A stretch of DNA of 64,000 nt from Porphyra umbilicalis (Eukaryota; Rhodophyta; Bangiophyceae; Bangiales; Bangiaceae), in contig KV918766.1 in NCBI GenBank assembly GCA_002049455.2, positions 496,001 through 560,000 of the forward strand, in the 5' to 3' direction. The notes below the pieces were generated by a model. That model was not told where the DNA came from and searched no databases. It saw only the letters and a list, made by a program, of their open reading frames with translations. A program made the position numbers and the translations under genes. The number at the start of each line of letters is the position of its first letter. The first letter of the stretch is position 1. This document shows positions 21,895 to 30,900 of the stretch, piece by piece.

Positions 21895-22031
21895 GAGGAA
21901 GATGGTGAGGGGGAAGATGGTGAGGGGGAAGATGGTGAGGGGGAAGATGGTGAGGGGAAGATGGTGAGGGGGAAGATGGTGAGGGGGAAGATGGTGAGGG
22001 GGAAGATGGTGAGGGGGAAGATGGTGAGGCA
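21895..22031. repeat. 15-bp minisatellite (GATGGTGAGGGGGAA)
   Basis: About nine tandem units, one shortened by a single G, directly follow the preceding G-rich array. Confidence 0.9.
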
Positions 22032-22160
22032 AGAGGACTGGTGTCCTTAGCTCATCATCAATATTAGATAAATTGTAGCAACCGAAAAGAGTACTGTCAG
22101 GATGGTGCCGAGCTGTATTTCGGGCCCCAGCGTCTGTCCGGACGAAAGGCCTTTCGTTCG

Positions 22161-22390
22161 GCCGCTCGTCTGACCGGACGACTGCCGATCGCTGGGACAA
22201 ACGAATGTCGATTCGTCCGGTGAATGCAATTCGAACGAGAAACGGACGAAAAAGAGCGTTCGTTCGAGGGCACCAGATGTCCGACGATTCGGCCGCTCGT
22301 CTCACCAGACGACTTCCGATCGCTGCGACTGACGAATGTCGATTCGCCCGGTGGATGCAATCCGAACGAGAAATGGACATCATGTCCATT
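22161..22390. repeat. Diverged two-copy repeat, period about 131 bp
   Basis: GGCCGCTCGTCT...CGATCGCTG...CGAATGTCGATTCG...CGGACG recurs from 22161 and again from 22291, with about 85% similarity. Each copy contains ATTCGTCCGG/CCGGACGA inverted words. It is probably a transposon remnant. It lies just upstream of the DUF924 gene. Confidence 0.75.
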
Positions 22391-22498
22391 TTTCGTTTGG
22401 GTTGCATTATCATGATGAAAGAGCGTTCGTTCGAGAGCTCCCAACGATCATGATGGACGATAGGCCTCTCCAGCCCGCACAACGCCGCCCGCAACGCC

Positions 22499-23419
22499 AT
22501 GGTCGCCTTCGTCCCCGCAGCGGTCAGCGTGCTCGCCCAATCTCTGCGCAGCTCTGCTGCCACCGCCTCAACGTGCCTCTCATCGCGGCCCTTTGGGCGC
22601 GGCGGAACCTGCCCCCCGCTCGGCCTCCGAGCCGGCGCCCCCCTCGCCCCCCCACCGCAGCGGCTAACGACCATGGCGTCGTCGCGGATCGTGCCGACCC
22701 CCCCCCCCGCGTCGGCGGCTCTCGCGTCGTCCGCCCACGGCCGGGCGCGGGAGGTGTTGACCTTTTGGTTTGGCACCGACGCGCCGCTGCCGCCCTACGC
22801 GACGCGCCCCGACCAGATGACCAGCCTGTGGTTCCCCTCGGGCGACGCGGCGGCCGCCGCCGACGCGGCCATTGTCGACCGCTTTTCGGGGGACGTGGAG
22901 GCCGCCCTCGCCGGCGACGGCTCGTACATGGACCTGGCGTATGGGCGGGATGCGACGCCCTGGTCGGCGCTCGCCCTCGTCGTCCTCCTTGACCAGTTCC
23001 CGCGCGCCCTCTACCGCGGCACCGCGCGCGCCTTTGCGGGGGACGCTGCCGCGCTCGCCGCGTCGCGCCACATGCTCGACGGCGGCGAGCCGGGTGGCCC
23101 CCCGCCGCTTGTAGAGGGCCTCCCGTGGATCGCGCGCATGTTTGCGGTCATGCCCCACATGCACGCGGAGGACGCGCCGACCGTGCGGCGGTGCGTGGAG
23201 GTGTTTGAGGCGATGGCTAAGGAGCTGTCGGACGGCCACGGGGAGGAGGCGGTGGGGGTGGCTAAGGCGATGGCGGGGAGCGCCAAGTTTGGGGAGAGCC
23301 ACCTGGCCATCGTCGACCGCTTTGGGCGCTACCCGTACCGGAATGGGGTGCTCGGGCGGGAGACGACGCCAGAGGAGAAAGCGTGGATTGAGAAGGGGGG
23401 GGACTCGTTTGGTCAATGA
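22499..23419 (+). CDS. DUF924 family protein
   Basis: A single uninterrupted frame of 306 residues. The DUF924 core starts near residue 80 with AREVLTFWFGTDAPLPP. It continues with SLWFPSGD, DRFSGDVEAAL, WSALALVVLLDQFPRALYRG and ARMFAVMPHMHAED, and ends GRYPYRNGVLGRETTPEE. These blocks (FWFG, ILLDQFPRNxYRG, RFGRxPxRN) define the family, an all-helical TPR-like fold of unknown activity found in bacteria and eukaryotes. The first 58 residues are rich in Ala, Ser and Arg and could target an organelle. A shorter start at the ATG of 22673 would skip that leader. Confidence 0.85.
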   Translation: MVAFVPAAVSVLAQSLRSSAATASTCLSSRPFGRGGTCPPLGLRAGAPLAPPPQRLTTMASSRIVPTPPPASAALASSAHGRAREVLTFWFGTDAPLPPYATRPDQMTSLWFPSGDAAAAADAAIVDRFSGDVEAALAGDGSYMDLAYGRDATPWSALALVVLLDQFPRALYRGTARAFAGDAAALAASRHMLDGGEPGGPPPLVEGLPWIARMFAVMPHMHAEDAPTVRRCVEVFEAMAKELSDGHGEEAVGVAKAMAGSAKFGESHLAIVDRFGRYPYRNGVLGRETTPEEKAWIEKGGDSFGQ

Positions 23420-23989
23420 GCGTTTGGGGGGCGGCCCGCGCAACTGGGTGGCGCTGGGAAGGGGCGAGGTCCGCCCATGATGATGGGGGGTGCGCTGCGT
23501 ACGGAAGGACACGAGCGTGGGCGGTTGCAAGCTCCGTATGGGCATCCAGGAGTTCACATCACGCTATGGAGGGCAAGGCGGCTGTAGGAGTTGGCGGCGG
23601 CGCCACGGCCGCTGCAGCGGGATGTGGCGCCCACGCCCTCCGAGCTAGACACCCCCTTTTCAGACTGCCACGGCCGTCATCCAGTCCGGCATGCGCCCCC
23701 CCAAGCCGTCCCCCTCCCTTCCCGCAGCCCCTCGCATCAGCGACGATCCCACCCACCCTCATTCCTCTGCCAGGACTCCCTGCCCTGGTCGACAAAAAAA
23801 AAAACCGAGGAGAAAGCAGCTTGGGGATGCGCAACGACACGGCACCAGGATGTTCCTAGCCAACCAAAGCGCTGCCACGACGACCAAAGAAGGGACGCTG
23901 TATGGCCACCACCCCCACCTCCCGCACCGACCTACCCCTCCCCCCCCCCCAAAAAAAGCGGCGTCAAAAAAGCGGTACACGCCCCGCTG
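23420..23989. other. Convergent 3' intergenic region
   Basis: Between the ends of the DUF924 (plus) and PAP2 (minus) genes. It contains a C10/A7 stretch near 23940-23957 and no gene. Confidence 0.5.
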
Positions 23990-25903
23990 CTACGCGGCAG
24001 TCCCCTGCCGCAACACCGCTTCGGCAACGGCCCCCATGGCCGGCCCGCCCATCTCGGGGGCGGCGTGCCGCAGCCGCCACGCAATGATGAAGACGAGCGA
24101 CCCAAAGTAGGTGACCGTAAAGTTGACGAGCCGGAAGACGCCGCGGAGGCCGCGGGTGGCCATACCAAACGCGAGCAACGTGCCAAACACCGCCACCACC
24201 GTCGCGTGCGCGCTGGCCGTCTGGACGGGGAGGGGCGGCAACGCGACGGCCGGCAACGCGGGGGTGCCGCCCACGGGGCAAAGGAGCACCCACCGGAGGG
24301 TGACGCACGAAAAGAGCAGCCCATACACGTACGAGCACTTGACCCAAAAGCCCTTGAAGCTGGCGAGCGTCACCGCGTACGAGATGGCAATCGCCACCGC
24401 GAGGCCCCGGTAGGGGAGCCGCGCCCACACCGTATCCGCGGTGAGGCTCACCGCGTGCGACGCGTAGTAGCAGGCGCCCGTGGCGGTCGCACAGCCCGAC
24501 CGCCCCCACAGGCCGTGCGCCCACGCGCCGATCGAGGAGATTAGCGCGCCAAAGAGCGCCCCCGCCCCCGCGTCAGACGGGTAGTGGGCGCCGACGTGGA
24601 CGCGGGACCAGGCGGTCAGCAGCACAAACGACCACACGAGCGACGCGGACGAAAAGGCGTGCAGCAACGACGGTCCGCCATAGGGCGTCAGTCGCCACAA
24701 CAGGCGGAGCGGCCACACGCGCGCGGCGCCCGTCGTGGACGCTTCGCGCGCGGCAGCGACGGCGGCCGAGGCGGCCAAATCGGCTTGCCGCCACGGCGCG
24801 AGCACCCCCGAGCCGAGCGTCACAAACGACGCCGCCGCCGACCGGTACGCCGCCTCGGCCGCGTAGGCGCGGAGGGACACGATCGGAAAGACGACCGCAC
24901 ACACGACCGCGCGCGACGGGAAGGAGGAGGTGCTGTCCCGCCGCAGCCCGACCGCCCGCCCCGACATCCACGGGCGGCGGCGCCAGATGAGCTTCTTGGG
25001 CAGCTGGCTGAGGATGCCGAGGCAGACCAAGGAGGCGGTGAGCCACGACGCGGCGCCGTCATAGCCGAGCGCAAAGAGGGCGCCGGGCACCGCCAGCGCC
25101 GTCTCCACCGCCGTGAGCGTGGTGAGGACCATTGCGAGGGCGTAGAGGGGGCGGCTCTGCCGCGCCTGCACCCGCCGGATGCCGTCGTCGTCCAAGCCGC
25201 GGAGGGCGGCTTCGGCCGACTCGGGGAAGATGAGGAGGTACTTGGACGGCGCCTTCTTCTTTTTGGCATTTTTGTCGGGCGTAACCGCCGCGGCGCCATT
25301 GCCACCGTCCGCGGGCGCAGCGGCGGAGGCGGGGGCCGCCGTGTCCGCTGCGCGCACCTCGTCGGCCGCCGCACCGCCCGTCGGCGGCCGCAAGAAAGGG
25401 GCGGCCGTCCCATCAACGCCAGCCGGTGGTGGGGCGTTCGACGGCGGCGGGATCGTGGGTGGCTGCCGATCGTGGTGTCCGACCCCCTTGGCGTCGCCAT
25501 TGGCCGTGGCGGGTGGCGATCGTTGCCGCTCCGCCCCCGCCGTGCCGGCGGCCGCGCCAGTGTCAGCGGCCGGTAACGGCGCGGGCACCTCGGCCGCGGG
25601 TAGTGGGGGTTTGGCACCCCCCACGTCGCACGGCGCTTCCCCATCGACGCCCGACGGTGACGGCGCCCGCGCGGTCGCCGCCCGCGGGCCGCCACTCAAC
25701 CGTCTTGCGCGCGCGGCATCGGCCCGCGCCGCCGAGGCGGTGGCCGCCTCGAGCGCGGCCGCGGCCGCCGACATGGTGGCCGACTCGAGCGCGGCGGCCG
25801 CGGCGGCGACGCGGCCATCCCCCCCCCGGCCCCCTCCGAGGGGCGACGTGGAGCGCTGCCGCCGCCGGGCGACCGGCGCCACGTCGGCCGCCCCGTCCCC
25901 CAT
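23990..25903 (-). CDS. PAP2-superfamily multi-pass membrane protein
   Basis: PAP2 proteins dephosphorylate lipid phosphates at a membrane. The C-terminal 330 residues contain several hydrophobic spans and the motifs in order: KKLIWRRRP (motif 1, K-x6-RP), SFPSRAV (motif 2 position) and SRVHVGAHYPSD (motif 3, about 24573-24608). Motif 3 is intact, including the nucleophilic His. Motif 2 is normally PSGH or PSxH, but here Ala replaces the His, which could weaken or alter catalysis. About 300 Ala-rich, low-complexity residues precede this domain. I chose the ATG at 25903 (MGDGAADVAPVARRRQ). The open frame continues upstream to 26254 without another convincing start. The open frame is long and free of homopolymer breaks. 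The substrate is unknown. Confidence 0.75.
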   Translation of the reverse strand: MGDGAADVAPVARRRQRSTSPLGGGRGGDGRVAAAAAALESATMSAAAAALEAATASAARADAARARRLSGGPRAATARAPSPSGVDGEAPCDVGGAKPPLPAAEVPAPLPAADTGAAAGTAGAERQRSPPATANGDAKGVGHHDRQPPTIPPPSNAPPPAGVDGTAAPFLRPPTGGAAADEVRAADTAAPASAAAPADGGNGAAAVTPDKNAKKKKAPSKYLLIFPESAEAALRGLDDDGIRRVQARQSRPLYALAMVLTTLTAVETALAVPGALFALGYDGAASWLTASLVCLGILSQLPKKLIWRRRPWMSGRAVGLRRDSTSSFPSRAVVCAVVFPIVSLRAYAAEAAYRSAAASFVTLGSGVLAPWRQADLAASAAVAAAREASTTGAARVWPLRLLWRLTPYGGPSLLHAFSSASLVWSFVLLTAWSRVHVGAHYPSDAGAGALFGALISSIGAWAHGLWGRSGCATATGACYYASHAVSLTADTVWARLPYRGLAVAIAISYAVTLASFKGFWVKCSYVYGLLFSCVTLRWVLLCPVGGTPALPAVALPPLPVQTASAHATVVAVFGTLLAFGMATRGLRGVFRLVNFTVTYFGSLVFIIAWRLRHAAPEMGGPAMGAVAEAVLRQGTAA

Positions 25904-26284
25904 CCCGCCGGCCGTCGCGCAACACGCGCGCGCCGCGCCGGCAGCCCCACCGGGGGCTCTCCCTCCCCGCCGACCGCGGCTGCGGTCCCCGTGCAAATGG
26001 GCGCGGCGGGCACCGTCGGCGGTGGCGGCGGTGGCGGCAGCGACGGGTACAACGGCGGTGGTCGGCGGCACGCACCGGCACGCCTCTGCAGACACCGCCG
26101 CTGCGACGGGGCGGACACGTGCGACCGCACCGCAGCGCGGGTGCCTTGGCCGTCGGTGCAGCCACCGTCCCGACGCGACCTGGAGGAAAGTGCCGACCCC
26201 TGCCCCGTCTCGCCCCGCCTGCGTGGCAGCAAAGCAGACGCACGGTGGCTGCACCGTCCCACACTCTCACCCCTCGGCGCCTCC

Positions 26285-26315
<31 letters not shown>

Positions 26316-27957
26316 ACCCCGCAAGACCCGACACACCCGCCGACGGGTGGGGCCCCACGCGCCGACGCTCGCGGCCAACCGCAACGCAGCGGTCAACAAC
26401 CACCCCCCGCGCCCCCCCCCCGGAAAACGCTGATGCACCTCCCCCGCCGCTGCGCACGCGCCCGCCTCTCCCTGCCCCCAGCGCACGCGGTCGGCGCGGC
26501 CGACGCAGCGATGGACCCGCCGGGACGCGGGCGTGCGACGCAGGGGCACGGGTGGGAGGGGGAAGGGGGGGGGGGGGGGGGGGGGCGGCGGTGTGCCGCC
26601 CTGGTGCCGTCCGGGCCGCCAGGCCGTGCAAGGTGCCGGTCGGGGCGGGGGCGGCGGCCCCCGCCGTCGAATGGCAAACGCGGGGGAGCGGCGGCAAGTG
26701 GGGGCAGCGAGGGGGGAAAGCGGGGAGGGCGCCGGCGGGCCGCACGGGCAGAGCTGTCGGTGGGTGCGGCGGCTGCGGCAAGCGCCGGGCGAGAGCGCGG
26801 CGCCGCCCGCCGCGGCGCACGGGCAGGCGCGGGGGGGGGGTGTCGGCGGTGGGGGCGGCGGCAGCCGCACCGCCGACGCGGCGCTTGCTTGCCGCTGCCG
26901 CCGTGGCGGAGGGCGAGGTGAATTGGCTGGGCGGCAGGGTGGGAGGGGTGCCGGGAGTGTGCCGCGCGACCAAGGTCCCCAGCAGCCGTTCAGCACTGCC
27001 AGCGGCGCCGCTGATTGGGTGGGCGCGCCTGGAAAATTGGGTCGGTAGGGCTGGGGCGAGGCGCGGGGGGGACAACACCCCCCACCCCCCCCGCTCCACC
27101 TTTCCTTTCGTGCTGTGCCCGAGTGCACCGCGGTGTGGTGGCCGCCGACGCTGCCGCACGATGTTGCGGCACCGCCCCGCAGCCTCTGGCTAGACTGGTC
27201 GTCAGGCATGGGCACAAACGTGGCTGCCCCCACCAGAATCTCAGCCAACTGTAATTGCATGGCGTACACCTGACATAAAATCGGATGGGGTTCACTCATA
27301 ATGGGGGGCCTTGCCGGACAATGCGCTCCTTGAGGCCTCAGAGATCGGTTTCCAAGATAGCACACGCACGTCAAGCTCTCTTGTGCTCCCAAAGTGCCCC
27401 ATATTTCATGGAATTCATTTTCGAGACTTCAGAATGGGGAAGATCTCATTGGGCAAGGTCGAGTCGCAATGTGCGCAAAATCAAACTGTGAGAGTTTCTG
27501 AATTAAGTGATTGACGATGTTCTTTCGCTTCATAGCTCCGGTGCAGACTGTCAGACTTTGTCAGTCTCTCGGCCGAGAGACGGACAGGAGACACTGAGCG
27601 TCGACAGGTTTCGGGGTCGTGCCATAGAGTGAAAGCTCCCAGTGTACAGTAGCCACAAATTGATGCCCAGCTTCGTCAGAGCTCGCAACTAACGAAAGTT
27701 GCCACCTGGCTGAGCCTGCGCCACACGGGTCGCGACGGCGATTTTTGGGGGGTCAGTTGAGCGGGGGACTACGCACCGCGTGAAGAAAAATGGTCGCAGG
27801 TTTCGTGGCGTGCTTCGCGCCGGCCAGCGACCAAAAATAGCTACACGCGTGCGGACGGAACGAGGCGGGGCAACAGAGCGCACAATGCGTTTGCTTCAGT
27901 GGTCCAATATAGTTAAATCGCGACTTCACGCCCGCCGCCGTGCCGCGGGGTAGCCCG
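25904..27957. other. Intergenic, with very long C and G homopolymers
   Basis: Upstream of the PAP2 gene and downstream of the pseudokinase gene. It contains C30 at 26286-26315 and a G run of about 21 near 26565-26585, both able to form four-stranded structures. 27.2-27.9 kb is AT-richer. Open frames here are low-complexity Pro/Arg/Ala/Gly shadows. Confidence 0.5.
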
Positions 27958-30900
27958 TCAGGTGCGCGCCGAGCGGAGGCGCGGCAAGCCCCGCCGCCCC
28001 GCGGCCGCGGCCCCAACGCTCTTGCGGAGGGCGGCCATGGCCGCCCCCGCCTCCCGCGCCGCCGCCGCTGCCGGCACCGTCGCGTTGCGCCGGTGCGCCG
28101 CGCGCGCCGCCTTGGCCGCCGCCTCGGCGTGGGAGGAGCGGAGGCGGGCGGCGAGGAGCGCCCGCTCCGCCGTCGTGGCCGGCCCCGCGTCGCTGCCGTC
28201 GCCGCGGCCCGCCGCCGTCGGCGCCTCGGCGCAGAGGGCAGTCAAGGCGCGGCACGCGTCGGCGGCAATCGCCGCCGCCACGTCCAGCGGCGACGCTGCG
28301 CCCGCCGCCGCCGCCGCCGCAGCGGCCGCGGAGGAGACGGCGAGCGCCGCCGCCGCGCCGCTGCTGTCGACGCTGTGGCCGCTGGCGCTGCTGGCGCGCG
28401 CCGAGCCGGGCGCCCCGTCCCCCGCGCCCCCCGACAGACCCAAGCCGTGGGTGCTTAGCGCCACAACGAGCGCCTCGACAATGCCGTTGCGGACGCAGGG
28501 GAAGACCGCCACGCGGCGCGCGTGCGCGAGCAGCGCGCGCGTCAGGGACAGGCACCCGGCGGTCACCGCGCCGTCGCCCGCGTGGGCGCGCATGAGGGCG
28601 GGCAGCACGCGCGCGGCGGCGCCTTCGAGCACATCCTGCGCCGACGCTGCCGAGAAGGTCAGGGCGGTGAGGGCAGCGACAATCTTGACCGCCAAGTCCG
28701 CGTTGGGGCCCGCCGCCGTGCCGCCAGTGCCCCCATTGCCCGATGTAGACCCAGAGGAGCCCGTCGACGGCGGCCCGCCGTTGCGGCCGCCGCCCCCGCC
28801 GCCCGCCGAGGCCGTCACCAGCAAAGTCACCGGGAGGCACCACGTCTCGGCGGCGCGGAGGAGCATGGCCGACGCGCCCGCCGCCGCCGCCGGCACCACA
28901 TTCTCGGGCGCTTCGAGGAGCGCCAGCAGCGCGCGCGTCATCAGCAGCCCCTCCCCGTGCTTGCGTAGCGCCGTCGCCGAGCGGCGGAGGGCGTCAAAGG
29001 CGGCAACCAGCCGTTTGGCGCCACCCCGCTTGCCCGCCCGCACCGCGTTGGGCGCGCACCCCGCGACCATGCCGACGAGCGCGGCGGCCGCCTGCTTGGC
29101 GCACGCCCCAGGCTTGGACACGCCGCCGCCCGTGGAGCGCGTCGCGAGCGCCAGCGCCCGCACCGCCACGTCGACGGAGCGCCCAAATGCCTCCTTGGCG
29201 CGCACGGGGAAGCCGAGGCTTGCACACGCGAGCGCGTAGCAGCCCCGCTCCTGCACGCCCGGGTGGTTTTGCCAGTGGATCATGACGCGCGTGACGGTGC
29301 GAACGCCTTCTCCCGTGGAGCCCATAAACACCGCGTACGCGCGCACGTCCCACGCGACGAGGTTACCGAGCGCGAGGAGCACAAAGCAGAGGAGCGACGC
29401 GACATCGTCGGGCGGGGCCGCGGCCGTAATCGCCGCCAGCGACGCGTCATCGTCCCCGACGCGGCTGAGTGTGCTGTCGACGCGCGCCAGTCCGCCGCCG
29501 CCGCCACCGCCGCCGAGGTCGCTGTCGATGCGCACCAGGCCGCCGCCGGGCGCATCGCCGTCGAGGGAGCGGGCGCTCCCCACCGAGCCGCGCACGCGCT
29601 TGGAGGCGGCGTGGAAGCGCGCGAGCGTCGAGAGGAGCGTCTCCACCCCCGCTGCGTCGACGACATACCCGCGCACCGCCGCATCCGCGTCGGCTGCCCC
29701 GCCCTTGGCGTGCCCCCCGTTGGCGGAGCGCGGGGCGGTCAGCTTTTGCAACACCGCCGCCGCCGTCGCGACCGTCTCCACATCGTCACAGTGTGGGGGG
29801 CGGTTCAGCGCGCGGAGCGCGTGTGCCGCGCGCGCCTTGCGCTCCCGCACGAGCGCCGCGCCGCGGCCGTTGCCGCCCGTGGATTGGGGGCGGGGGAGGC
29901 CGGGGCCCCCATCGGCGGCGGCCGCCCGCCCGCTGCGGCCGCGGCGGGCCGCCGCCGCCGCAGCCGCCGCGTCGGACGCCGAGTCGGGCGCGGCGCTGCT
30001 AACCGTCTCGGCGTCCCAGATGGAGGAGGGCGGCGGGGGTGGGCGGCGCCCCCGTCGGCGGCGGCGCCGCCAAATTCGTCGGCCGGATAGGCGGCGGTGA
30101 GGCACGAGAGCATGGCGTCCTTGGACAGCATCTCGTCGCTGGCCCGCCGCCCCGAGCCACTCTCCCGCGCCCGCCGCAGGTCGTCGAGGGAGCCGTGCGC
30201 GAGCGCCCCAACCGCTGCCCGTGGGCCACCGCCACCGCCGCCGCCGCCGCCACCAGCACCGCCCGCCCGCGAGGCGGCGGCCGGGAGGCTCGCCTCTGAC
30301 GCCACCTTTTCCATCCGCACCGCCGCTGCCGCGGCACGCGCGCCGAGCTCCTCCGTGCTCATATCTTGGTAGCGGGGCAACAGCGGGTCGTCGACGCCCG
30401 CCGGCGCGCTGCCAGGGCGGCGAGCGCTGCCGCCGCCAAGCGCCGGCGCCGAGCCGTCGCGCGGGACGGGCCCCCGCCCGCGGGACCCGTCGCCCAGTGC
30501 CCCGCTCGTCACGGCGGTAGCGAGCGAGGCGGCCATCCGCTCAGACCCCCCGTGCAAGTCGCTCACGGCGCTGCGGCCGCCGCCGCCCGGCGACGCGGAG
30601 CCCGACGCAACAAAAACGGCACGCCGCGGGCGGCCGCCGCCAATGACGCCCGCCGCTAGAGAATCGTCGGCCGCGGCCGTCACGCGGGAGCCGACCGCCT
30701 GCTCCTCAAAGTCCGCGTCGTCAAAGGCGCCGCCGCTCGCCCAGCTGTCGTTGCTGAGCATCATGTCGGCGGCGGAGCCGGAGCTCAGCAGCGCCTCGGG
30801 CCCAGAGGAGACGACCGTCACGACCGGTGCGACGGACGCGGCCTCGACCGCCAGCGGTGGCGGCGCCGCCGCCGCGGACGACCGCCGGGACGTGCCGACC

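Noticed and set aside
21292..22776. Long minus-strand ORF with Pro/Leu/Ala repeats (494 residues)
   Set aside because: It is produced by the 15-bp minisatellites and by antisense of the DUF924 leader. No domain is visible.
25179..26921. 580-residue plus-strand ORF opposite the PAP2 gene
   Set aside because: Antisense to the Ala-rich part of the PAP2 gene and then low-complexity DNA. No motif is visible.
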